21,947 bases of DNA from an uncultured Clostridia bacterium (GTDB lineage Bacteria; Bacillota; Clostridia; TANB77; CAG-508). Under the pieces are notes generated by a model that saw nothing but the letters and a program-made list of their open reading frames with translations, did no database searches and was not told the DNA's origin. Where the stretch lies: the NCBI GenBank assembly GCA_947624925.1, contig CANQMG010000013.1, positions 1 through 21,947 of the forward strand. Direction: 5' to 3'. The stretch's first letter is position 1, and each line of letters starts with the position of its first letter. The position numbers and the translations under genes are program-made. Positions 16,501-21,947 of the stretch are shown one piece after another.

Positions 16501-17077
16501 TGATTCTATAGAAGAATATAATCAAACTAAAAAGAGATATGATTTTATGTGTGAGCAACGTTTAGACTTAGAAAATGGAATTTCAAAGCTAAGAAAAGTA
16601 ATACAAGATATGACAGCTATAATGAAAGAACAATTTAGCATGCAATTTGAAATTATTAATAATAATTTTGGAGAAGTATTTAGAGAATTATTTGGTGGCG
16701 GAAAAGCAGAGCTCATTTTAACAGATAAAGATAATATATTAGAATGTGGAATAGATATACAGGTACAACCACCAGGTAAAAAATTGCAAAATATGAGTCT
16801 TTTGTCAGGAGGAGAAAAGGCATTTACTGCAATAGCTTTATTATTTGCAATATTAAAAATTAATCCAGCACCATTTTGCGTACTTGATGAAATTGAAGCA
16901 GCCCTAGATGATGTAAATGTATATAGATTTGCAGATTATTTGAAAAAGTTTTCAAAAGATACACAATTTTTATTAATCACACATAGAAAGGGAACAATGG
17001 AAGCGGCAGATACAGTTTATGGAATTACAATGGAGGAAAATGGAATATCTAAATTATTATCAATGAAATTAAAATAA
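13526..17077 (+). CDS. smc: Chromosome segregation ATPase SMC
   Basis: Structural maintenance of chromosomes protein; its dimer, with ScpA and ScpB, extrudes loops and condenses the nucleoid around the origin. Visible in order: N-terminal head with Walker A G31-P-N-G-S-G-K-S38; a first coiled coil about 165-510; the hinge about 520-660 with the conserved GVLANIIETP and LINPSGAITGGS segments; a second coiled coil about 670-1000; and the C-terminal head with signature L1093-S-G-G-E-K1098, Walker B FCVLDEIEAALDD (catalytic D1121-E1122) and ITHRKGTME. At 1183 aa it is full length. AAAAGGTG precedes the ATG. In many Firmicutes smc lies between rnc and ftsY; neither is beside it here, where it sits between pgcA and the str operon. 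Confidence 0.96.
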   Translation: MYLKRLELQGFKSFADKTVLEFKEGITSVIGPNGSGKSNISDAIRWVLGEQSMKSLRGSTSSDIIFAGTQNRKSLGFAEASIVFDNSDGKLPVEFTEVTVTRKIYRTGESGYFINKTPCRLKDVLELFMDTGIGKDGYSIIGQGKIDEILSNKSEDRRHIFEEASGIVKYRVRKAESEKKLEQTKLNLLRINDILSEIEANIEPLKAQSEKARKFLSLREELKSIEIGLFLYNIETYKEKLNKILEDEEIVKSHNEEATAQMDKINNLKEELKKQIDNITEEIENTQNLGFEGEKTKEKLTSEINIATQRISNNKENFDRFDKELEEINIRIQELEEEKKAKLEKRTSLYNNKEKFQKELEEKETELSDLTSKLSSKELEIEEKKKKLEQNTDLKYEKSTQINSINVNLENIEKRKLQINSEIDLNISELDSTRITKEDIAKTFYEIESQRNEKLKLLEEISKKKEEEERKLKEFDNRTNELLSEYRIKESRLKFLQETEREKEGYIKSVKSLLLDCEKNKELAKGMNGVLANIIETPKEYETAVEMTLGASLQNIVTNTEEEAKKLVEHLRKNNLGRASFLPISSVKGKKLEKFDSKGISGVIGIASDLVKFNKKYEQIVLNLLGRTLVVEDMDCAISIAKRNGYNFRIVTLKGDLINPSGAITGGSVAQKTVNILGRTREIEGLQKELDKISSKVKEINAKKEEYLSKDSSVLEEISLLENELKEIDIVYATDKQKLVSVEENISRLENRINKLKEEAKGLEENKIELNKKIQINQDEISKINEENDELNTIIEEFTNANKDSQKYIDDLNWDITNLKISVSSFDESEASIDEIVERINTDIENNNISINNKNAQKENILKENENLEKKILELKEQITKLEETVAGSSVKIAELKEQRTNKNNELTKIESEINSQFEVIEDIKAQIVKIDVKKTKLEQDIEDVVNSLWEEYEVTPNKIDFEYKKPENIQNTTKQVNSLRSKIKDLGSINIDSIEEYNQTKKRYDFMCEQRLDLENGISKLRKVIQDMTAIMKEQFSMQFEIINNNFGEVFRELFGGGKAELILTDKDNILECGIDIQVQPPGKKLQNMSLLSGGEKAFTAIALLFAILKINPAPFCVLDEIEAALDDVNVYRFADYLKKFSKDTQFLLITHRKGTMEAADTVYGITMEENGISKLLSMKLK

Positions 17078-17112
17078 AACAAAACCAGCGCGGGTGTAAC
17101 ACATCCGCGCTG
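17068..17112 (-). terminator. Strong terminator of the G+C-rich minus-strand gene
   Basis: CAGCGCGG (17086-17093) pairs with CCGCGCTG (17105-17112), extended by GTG/CAC around a TAA loop. On the minus strand it is followed by GTTTTGTTTTATTTT, a textbook T tract, so it terminates the minus-strand mini-gene. On the plus strand it lies just past smc and has no T tract, so it is a weaker stop for smc. Confidence 0.7.
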
Positions 17113-17118
17113 ATCCGT

Positions 17119-17152
17119 GGGAATCGTTAATCCTTTCGGGTTAACGATTCCC
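17119..17152 (-). other. 15-bp hairpin that includes the stop codon of the mini-gene
   Basis: GGGAATCGTTAA (17119-17130) pairs perfectly with TTAACGATTCCC (17141-17152), extended inward by three more pairs (one G-U) to a 4-nt loop. The stop codon (17127-17129) and the last eight or so codons of the minus-strand gene lie within it, so the gene's end is a palindrome. It and the terminator hairpin at 17086-17112 form a tandem pair. Confidence 0.6.
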
Positions 17153-17318
17153 AGCAAGATTCAATCTTAGCCATATCGCTCCTTTTCCGGAGCTGATATG
17201 ACTCGCCGTCATAGACTGCGCCAAGTGCCTTGGCACAATTAATGACGGCGTCAATCAGATTATTTGGTCCGCCATATACGCGAACCAAATATCTGAACTT
17301 GAAAATTGCCTGATTCAA
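17127..17318 (-). CDS. Orphan 63-aa protein in a G+C-rich island
   Basis: I do not recognise this small protein. Reasons to believe it: a GGGGGG ribosome binding site 7 bases before a TTG start, a promoter with a 17-base spacer upstream, a strong terminator downstream, and codon use with much G+C at third positions (about 47% G+C against under 30% around it). The residues suggest a compact alpha/beta fold: FKFRYLVRVYG strand (6-16), an LIDAVINCAKALGAV helix (21-35), a YDGESYQLRK strand and a DMAKIESCWESLTRK tail, with two Cys and one Trp. Composition unlike both neighbours points to recent transfer, perhaps as a mobile cassette between smc and rpsL. An RNA-level role for the structured end is possible. 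Low certainty on function, fair certainty that it is expressed. Confidence 0.6.
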   Translation of the reverse strand: MNQAIFKFRYLVRVYGGPNNLIDAVINCAKALGAVYDGESYQLRKRSDMAKIESCWESLTRKD

Positions 17319-17349
17319 AGGGTTTCCCCCCTTTCAATTTAATGATACT

Positions 17350-17378
17350 ATATTAACATAAAACGTATAAAAAATCAA
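17350..17378 (-). promoter_or_regulatory. Promoter of the minus-strand mini-gene
   Basis: Minus-strand TTGATT (17373-17378) and TAATAT (17350-17355) with exactly 17 bases between. It would start transcription about 25 bases before the TTG start codon at 17318. Confidence 0.6.
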
Positions 17379-17393
17379 CCAATACAACGAAAA

Positions 17394-17401
17394 TTGTCGA
17401 A
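17394..17401 (+). promoter_or_regulatory. 0A-box-like motif (TTGTCGAA)
   Basis: TTGTCGAA lies 16 bases upstream of the mini-gene's -35 box and about 100 bases upstream of the str promoter. It matches the Spo0A box core and repeats the motif at 7988 and 8723. Chance cannot be excluded. Confidence 0.25.
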
Positions 17402-17503
17402 AAAAGTATTATCAGTTACAATTCTAGCAAAACAATATGTATGCTAGCCGTTTAAAAGTAATATATATAATTTACGAAATTACCAATTTCCGTAATGTTT
17501 TTG
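17402..17503. other. Spacer with two small hairpins before the str promoter
   Basis: CTAGCA (17424-17429) can pair with TGCTAG (17442-17447). TTACGAAATT (17472-17481) pairs with AATTTCCGTAA (17485-17495) with a single bulged C, and is followed by TGTTTTT. The latter may end any read-through from smc or act as an operator just upstream of the str -35 box. Otherwise nothing is seen. Confidence 0.35.
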
Positions 17504-17532
17504 TTGACTTTTACAATTTTAAATGGTAAAAT
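17504..17532 (+). promoter_or_regulatory. str operon promoter
   Basis: TTGACT (17504-17509), 17-base spacer, TAAAAT (17527-17532) with an extended TGG before it. It lies about 70 bases before the rpsL start and should drive rpsL-rpsG-fusA-tuf. The extended -10 (TGGTAAAAT) is identical to that at 8045-8053. Confidence 0.75.
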
Positions 17533-17601
17533 ATAGTAGTTATTTTGCATTTATTTAAATAAATGTAATAAATAAAATAAAAAATAGGAGGTGAAATTTA
17601 A

Positions 17602-18015
17602 GTGCCAACAATTAATCAATTAGTAAGAAAAGGAAGAAAGTCTTCTATTACAAAATCTACAGCTCCTGCATTACAACATGGATATAACTCTAGAAAAAAG
17701 AGATTAACAAACAGCAGAGCTCCACAAAAAAGAGGTGTATGTACAGTTGTAAAAACAGTAACACCTAAGAAACCAAACTCAGCTTTAAGAAAAGTTGCCA
17801 GAGTAAGACTTTCTAATGGGTATGAAGTTACTTCATATATTCCAGGTATAGGACACAACCTACAAGAACACAGTGTTGTTTTAATAAGAGGTGGAAGGGT
17901 AAAAGATTTACCAGGTGTTAGATATCATATTATCAGAGGAACTTTAGATACAGCAGGTGTAAAAGACAGAATGCAAGCTCGTTCAAAATATGGAGCAAAA
18001 AGACCAAAAAAATAA
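17602..18015 (+). CDS. rpsL: 30S ribosomal protein S12
   Basis: Decoding-centre protein of the small ribosomal subunit. Visible: NQLVRKGRK at the N-terminus, TPKKPNSALRK (54-64), IPGIGHNLQEHSVVLIRGGRVKDLPGVRYHI in the second half (e.g. GHNLQEHS 84-91, VKDLPGVRYH 100-109). Lys56 and Lys101, which correspond to the classical streptomycin-resistance positions 43 and 88 of Escherichia coli, are both wild type. At 137 aa it has the 13-residue N-terminal insertion usual in Firmicutes. GTG start, 7 bases after AGGAGGTGA (17586-17594). First gene of the str operon; rpoB-rpoC, often upstream in Firmicutes, are not here. Confidence 0.97.
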   Translation: MPTINQLVRKGRKSSITKSTAPALQHGYNSRKKRLTNSRAPQKRGVCTVVKTVTPKKPNSALRKVARVRLSNGYEVTSYIPGIGHNLQEHSVVLIRGGRVKDLPGVRYHIIRGTLDTAGVKDRMQARSKYGAKRPKK

Positions 18016-18026
18016 ATGAGCTTATG

Positions 18027-18231
18027 TGTTTTGAATTTTAAGTTCAAAACAAAATTTAATAGTGAATAATGGATGGTGAGATGAACCAAAATTATTAAAT
18101 TAAATATTAATTATTCACTAACTTTATGGTGCTAATTTACTAATTTAAGGTACTTAAATTTAGAATAGATATAGCACTATTACGGGAAAGATAAATCTTT
18201 CCAGAGTAACTTAGGTATTTATATAAATGCC
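18027..18231 (+). promoter_or_regulatory. Hairpin-rich rpsL-rpsG spacer, candidate r-protein control RNA
   Basis: The 274-base gap between rpsL and rpsG folds into five successive stems: 18027-18035 with 18043-18051 (9 bp); 18060-18070 with 18110-18120 (11 bp perfect); 18126-18134 with 18172-18180 (9 bp, one G-U) enclosing 18142-18149 with 18153-18160 (8 bp); 18185-18191 with 18196-18202 (7 bp); and 18214-18220 with 18225-18231 (7 bp, one G-U). None has a T tract. In E. coli the same gap holds the S7 autoregulatory site, so a similar role is plausible here. Confidence 0.4.
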
Positions 18232-18289
18232 AGAATTAAGGAATATTATTTATTAATTAAATTCCAAAAAAGAAAAGGAGTGAAGAATA

Positions 18290-18760
18290 GTGCCAAGAAA
18301 AGGATATATAGCAAAAAGAGAAGTTTTACCAGATCCAATATATAATAGCAAGATAGTTACAAAATTAATAAACAATGTAATGCTAGATGGTAAAAAAGCT
18401 ATAGCTCAGAATATAGTATATGGTGCTTTTGAAATTATAAAAGAAAAAGAGCAAAAGGACCCACTAGAAGTTTTTGAAACAGCTTTAAATAATATTATGC
18501 CAGCTCTTGAAGTAAAAGCAAGACGTGTTGGTGGAGCAACATATCAAGTTCCACTTGAGGTAAGACCAGAAAGAAGACAAACTTTAGGTTTAAGATGGCT
18601 TGTTATTTATGCAAGAAAAAGACATGAAAAAACTATGGCTGAAAAATTAGCTGGTGAAATTATAGATGCTACAAACCAAAATGGTGGAGCATATAAGAAA
18701 AAAGAAGAAACACATAGAATGGCTGAGGCAAATAAGGCTTTCGCACACTATAAGTTTTAA
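18290..18760 (+). CDS. rpsG: 30S ribosomal protein S7
   Basis: Primary binding protein of the 16S rRNA 3' major domain, which nucleates assembly of the 30S head. Visible: basic N-terminal MPRKGYIAKREV, the VKARRVGGATYQVPLEVRPERR core (74-95, quoted in part: KARRVGGATYQVP), RWLVIYARKR and the terminal EANKAFAHYKF. At 156 aa it is normal. GTG start after AAAGGAG. In E. coli S7 represses its own operon; the long structured spacer before this gene may be the site here. Second gene of the str operon. Confidence 0.97.
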   Translation: MPRKGYIAKREVLPDPIYNSKIVTKLINNVMLDGKKAIAQNIVYGAFEIIKEKEQKDPLEVFETALNNIMPALEVKARRVGGATYQVPLEVRPERRQTLGLRWLVIYARKRHEKTMAEKLAGEIIDATNQNGGAYKKKEETHRMAEANKAFAHYKF

Positions 18761-18926
18761 TTAGTGTACTAGAATTTAAATGTAAGATGATATAAATACA
18801 AAACTAAATAAAATATCTAAATTTAAATTGATACACTAAAAAATAAATTATACTAAAAAGAAAAGATATAAAATAATGAAGTAAAATTTAGAAAAATAAA
18901 GAAATCTAACCTTTAATTTCTAAATT
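18761..18926 (+). promoter_or_regulatory. Structured rpsG-fusA spacer
   Basis: A 195-base gap that begins at the rpsG stop with a large stem: TTAGTGTA (18761-18768) with TACACTAA (18832-18839), and inside it AATTTAAAT (18773-18781) with ATTTAAATT (18821-18829). A second 10-bp stem pairs 18885-18894 (AATTTAGAAA) with 18917-18926, ending 14 bases before the fusA ribosome binding site. Possible mRNA-processing or translational control elements. Confidence 0.35.
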
Positions 18927-18955
18927 CCAACTTCTAGAATAAGGAGGATAAACCA

Positions 18956-21040
18956 GTGGCTGAAAGAAAATATTCATTAGAAAAAACAAGAAATATAGGA
19001 ATAGTTGCCCATATAGATGCAGGAAAAACTACAACAACAGAAAGAATATTATTCTATACAGGTAAAACACACAAAATAGGTGAAGTTCATGAAGGTGCAG
19101 CTACAATGGACTGGATGGAGCAAGAACAAGAAAGAGGTATAACAATTACATCTGCTGCTACAACATGTTTCTGGAATAATAATAGAATTAATATTATAGA
19201 TACCCCAGGACACGTTGACTTTACAGTAGAAGTTCAAAGATCTCTTAAAGTTCTAGATGGTGCCGTAACAGTGCTTGCTGCTAAAGGTGGAGTTCAACCA
19301 CAAACAGAAACTGTTTGGAGACAAGCAGATAAATATAATGTTCCAAGAATGGTATATGTAAACAAAATGGATATAACAGGAGCAAACTTTATGCTTTGTG
19401 TTGATCAATTAAGAAATAGATTAAAAGCAAATGCAGTTCCAATTCAATTACCAATTGGAGCAGAGGATAACTTCCAAGGTATAGTTGATTTAATAAAAAT
19501 GAGAGCATTTATTCATAAAGATGATTTAGGAAAAGAAATTGAAGAAACAGATATACCAGAAGATTTAAAATCTATGGCAGAAGAATATAGAGCAGCAATG
19601 ATAGAAGCAGCATGTGAGCAAGATGACGAATTAATGATGAAATATCTAGATGGTGAAGAATTAACAGAAGAGGAAATAAAAAAAGGTATTCGTAAAGGTA
19701 CAATATCTAATAACATAGTTCCTGTTTGCTGCGGTTCTTCATACAAAAATAAAGGTGTTCAAGAATTATTAAATAATATAGTAGACTTTATGCCATCTCC
19801 ATTAGATATACCTCATATTAAAGGAGAAACATTAGATGGAGAAGAAACAGAAGCTAAAACGTCTGATTCAGAGCCTTTTGCAGCATTAGCATTTAAAATT
19901 GCTACAGATCCATTTGTTGGAAAATTATGTTTCTTTAGAGTATATTCAGGAACATTAGAATCTGGATCAACAGTTTTAAATTCTAGTAAAGATAAAAAAG
20001 AAAGAGTTGGAAGAATTCTTCAAATGCATGCTAACCACAGAGAAGACATAGATAAAGTTTTTGCTGGAGATATAGCTGCAGCTGTAGGATTAAAAGATGT
20101 TACAACTGGAAATACTTTATGTGATCCAGCACATCCAATAATTCTAGAATCAATGGAATTCCCAGAGCCAGTTATAGATATAGCTATAGAGCCAAAAGAT
20201 AAAGCAGCACAAGAAAAAATGGGTATAGCATTATCTAAGCTTGCTGAAGAAGATCCAACATTTAAAGTTCATACAAATCAAGAAACAGGTCAAACTATTA
20301 TTGCTGGTATGGGTGAATTACACTTAGACATAATTGTTGATAGATTAAAAAGAGAATTCAAGGTAGAATGTAATGTTGGTAAACCACAGGTTGCATATAA
20401 AGAAACTATTAGAGAAAAAGTTAGAGTAGAAGGAAAATTCATACGTCAATCTGGTGGACGTGGACAATACGGACACGTTTGGTTAGAATTAGAACCATTA
20501 GAACCAGGAAAAGGAATTGAATTTGAAAGCAAAATAGTTGGTGGTGTTGTACCAAAAGAATACGTAAAACCAGTTGAAGAAGGTATTAGAGAAGCTGCTG
20601 AAGGAGGAGTTCTTGCTGGATATCCAGTTATAGATTTTAAAGCATCACTTGTTGATGGTTCTTACCATGAAGTAGACTCTTCAGAAATGGCATTCAAAAT
20701 TGCAGGTTCTATGGCATTTAAAGAGGGATGTAGAAAAGCAAAAGCTGTTATATTAGAACCAATTATGAAAGTTGAAATAACAGTTCCAGAAGAATATATG
20801 GGAGATGTTATTGGAGATGTAAATTCAAGACGTGGAAGAATGGAAGGAATGGAAGCAAGCGACGGAATGCAAGAAATAAGAGCATTTATACCATTATCAG
20901 AAATGTTTGGATATGCAACTGACTTACGTTCAAAAACTCAAGGAAGAGGAACATATTCAATGGAACCTTCACATTATGAAGAAGTTCCAAAATCAGTATT
21001 TGAAACAATCGTTGCTTCAAGAGCAAAAAAAGAAGATTAA
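18956..21040 (+). CDS. fusA: Elongation factor G
   Basis: Translational GTPase that drives tRNA-mRNA translocation and, with RRF, ribosome recycling. Visible GTPase motifs: G1 A18-H-I-D-A-G-K-T25, G2 RGITI (60-64), G3 D82-T-P-G-H86, G4 N136-K-M-D139. Downstream are domain II, domain III (GMGELHLDIIVDRL), domain IV (QSGGRGQYGHVW), whose tip reaches the decoding centre, and domain V. At 694 aa it is the canonical bacterial length. GTG start after AAGGAGGA (18941-18948). Third gene of the str operon. Confidence 0.97.
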   Translation: MAERKYSLEKTRNIGIVAHIDAGKTTTTERILFYTGKTHKIGEVHEGAATMDWMEQEQERGITITSAATTCFWNNNRINIIDTPGHVDFTVEVQRSLKVLDGAVTVLAAKGGVQPQTETVWRQADKYNVPRMVYVNKMDITGANFMLCVDQLRNRLKANAVPIQLPIGAEDNFQGIVDLIKMRAFIHKDDLGKEIEETDIPEDLKSMAEEYRAAMIEAACEQDDELMMKYLDGEELTEEEIKKGIRKGTISNNIVPVCCGSSYKNKGVQELLNNIVDFMPSPLDIPHIKGETLDGEETEAKTSDSEPFAALAFKIATDPFVGKLCFFRVYSGTLESGSTVLNSSKDKKERVGRILQMHANHREDIDKVFAGDIAAAVGLKDVTTGNTLCDPAHPIILESMEFPEPVIDIAIEPKDKAAQEKMGIALSKLAEEDPTFKVHTNQETGQTIIAGMGELHLDIIVDRLKREFKVECNVGKPQVAYKETIREKVRVEGKFIRQSGGRGQYGHVWLELEPLEPGKGIEFESKIVGGVVPKEYVKPVEEGIREAAEGGVLAGYPVIDFKASLVDGSYHEVDSSEMAFKIAGSMAFKEGCRKAKAVILEPIMKVEITVPEEYMGDVIGDVNSRRGRMEGMEASDGMQEIRAFIPLSEMFGYATDLRSKTQGRGTYSMEPSHYEEVPKSVFETIVASRAKKED

Positions 21041-21057
21041 TAAAATACAAAAAAACT

Positions 21058-21158
21058 ATTGCAAAAAAAGCAATTTTATAATAGAATACAATTGCTATAA
21101 ATAATTTAGTTATTAAATTTAAAATATAAAGGAGTAAACTTTCACAGAAAGTGAAAAG
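21058..21158 (+). promoter_or_regulatory. fusA-tuf spacer with small stems
   Basis: A 157-base gap. ATTGC (21058-21062) pairs with GCAAT (21070-21074) and runs into TTTTAT, a weak terminator or attenuator. A second stem pairs CTTTCAC (21139-21145) with GTGAAAAG (21151-21158; one bulge), preceded by AAAGGAG (21128-21134), a ribosome-binding-like site with no start codon after it. No clear internal promoter is seen. Confidence 0.3.
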
Positions 21159-21197
21159 TACAAGTTACTTCGAAAAAATTGAAGGAGGATTTAAAAA

Positions 21198-21947
21198 ATG
21201 GCAAAAGCTAAGTTTGAAAGAACAAAACCACACGTTAATATCGGTACAATAGGACACGTAGATCATGGTAAAACAACAACAACAGCCGCTATTACAAAAT
21301 ATTTAGGATTATTAGGAAGAGCTCAATACACAGCATATGATCAAATAGATGGAGCTCCAGAAGAAAAAGCAAGAGGAATCACAATTAACACAGCACATGT
21401 TGAATACGAAACAGAAAACAGACACTATGCACATGTTGACTGTCCAGGACACGCAGACTACGTAAAGAATATGATTACTGGTGCAGCACAAATGGATGGT
21501 GCAATATTAGTTGTTTCTGCAGCTGATGGACCAATGCCTCAAACAAGAGAGCATATATTACTTGCAAGACAAGTTGGTGTTAAATATATTGTTGTATATT
21601 TAAATAAATGTGATATGGTTGACGATCCAGAATTATTAGAATTAGTTGAAATGGAAGTTAGAGATCTATTATCAAGCTATGATTTCCCAGGAGACGAAAT
21701 ACCAATCATAAAAGGATCATCATTAAAAGTATTAGAGTCTACATCTACAGATCCTAATGCTCCAGAATATGCATGTATAAAAGAATTAATGGAAGCTGTT
21801 GATACTTATATACCAACACCAGATAGACCAACAGACCAACCATTCTTAATGCCAATAGAAGATACAATGACAATTACTGGTAGAGGAACTGTTGTTACAG
21901 GTAGAGTTGAAAGAGGAGTAATAAAAGTAGGAGACGAAGTAGAAATA
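21198..21947 (+). CDS. tuf: Elongation factor Tu, 5' part (cut by window edge)
   Basis: GTPase that delivers aminoacyl-tRNA to the ribosomal A site. The first 250 codons are present and intact; the C-terminal domains run beyond the window. Visible: G1 G19-H-V-D-H-G-K-T26, G2 with T62 of RGIT, G3 D81-C-P-G-H85, G4 N136-K-C-D139, and the start of domain II (TITGRGTVVTGRVERG). GAAGGAGG lies 9 bases before the ATG. Last gene of the classical str operon order rpsL-rpsG-fusA-tuf. Confidence 0.97.
   Translation, partial: MAKAKFERTKPHVNIGTIGHVDHGKTTTTAAITKYLGLLGRAQYTAYDQIDGAPEEKARGITINTAHVEYETENRHYAHVDCPGHADYVKNMITGAAQMDGAILVVSAADGPMPQTREHILLARQVGVKYIVVYLNKCDMVDDPELLELVEMEVRDLLSSYDFPGDEIPIIKGSSLKVLESTSTDPNAPEYACIKELMEAVDTYIPTPDRPTDQPFLMPIEDTMTITGRGTVVTGRVERGVIKVGDEVEI

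Noticed and set aside
20907..21104. Plus-strand 65-codon frame overlapping the end of fusA
   Set aside because: Out-of-frame shadow of fusA with no ribosome binding site; it extends past the stop only through AT-rich spacer.

Overview
The window is about 22 kb of very AT-rich DNA (roughly 28% G+C by eye) that looks like chromosomal sequence of a spore-forming, Gram-positive Clostridia-type Firmicute. Supporting signs are SpoIIR, a YhfW-type FAD/Rieske oxidoreductase, a long Firmicute-type ribosomal protein S12, strong AGGAGG ribosome binding sites, and frequent GTG or TTG starts. An uncultured gut lineage with a small low-GC genome would fit, but that placement is inference.

Layout. (1) 83-2771, plus strand: penicillin-binding protein 2 (mrdA) and minC, the end of a cell-shape/division operon; minD and minE do not follow. 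(2) 2978-7865, minus strand: spoIIR, then a murA-walJ-rlmH-yhfW-like operon that has its own promoter at the end of spoIIR. The two blocks converge on AT-rich hairpins at 2792-2873. (3) 7866-10312: an accessory region. It holds an unrecognised 179-aa protein (8091-8630) with a near-consensus promoter whose -10 box lies inside a perfect 19-bp palindrome, a G+C-rich MITE-like inverted-repeat element (8978-9057) between two similar hairpins, and an Rpn/PD-(D/E)XK-type nuclease gene (9191-9994). (4) 10313-13352, plus strand: a UDP-sugar pyrophosphorylase and a phospho-sugar mutase, which together would turn hexose-6-phosphate into UDP-sugar for the envelope. (5) 13526-17077: the chromosome condensation ATPase smc. 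(6) 17085-17378: a G+C-rich minus-strand island with a 63-codon orphan gene, its own promoter and two strong 3' hairpins. (7) 17504 to the window end, plus strand: the str operon rpsL-rpsG-fusA-tuf (tuf cut by the edge), with long hairpin-rich gaps between its genes.

Most genes are housekeeping: wall synthesis and elongation (mrdA, murA, UDP-sugar genes), division and segregation (minC, smc), translation (rlmH, rpsL, rpsG, fusA, tuf) and sporulation (spoIIR). I see no CRISPR array, tRNA, rRNA or prophage, and no clear previously undescribed multi-gene system. The best candidates for something new are the regulated orphan gene at 8091-8630, the compositionally foreign mini-gene at 17127-17318, and the structured str-operon spacers.
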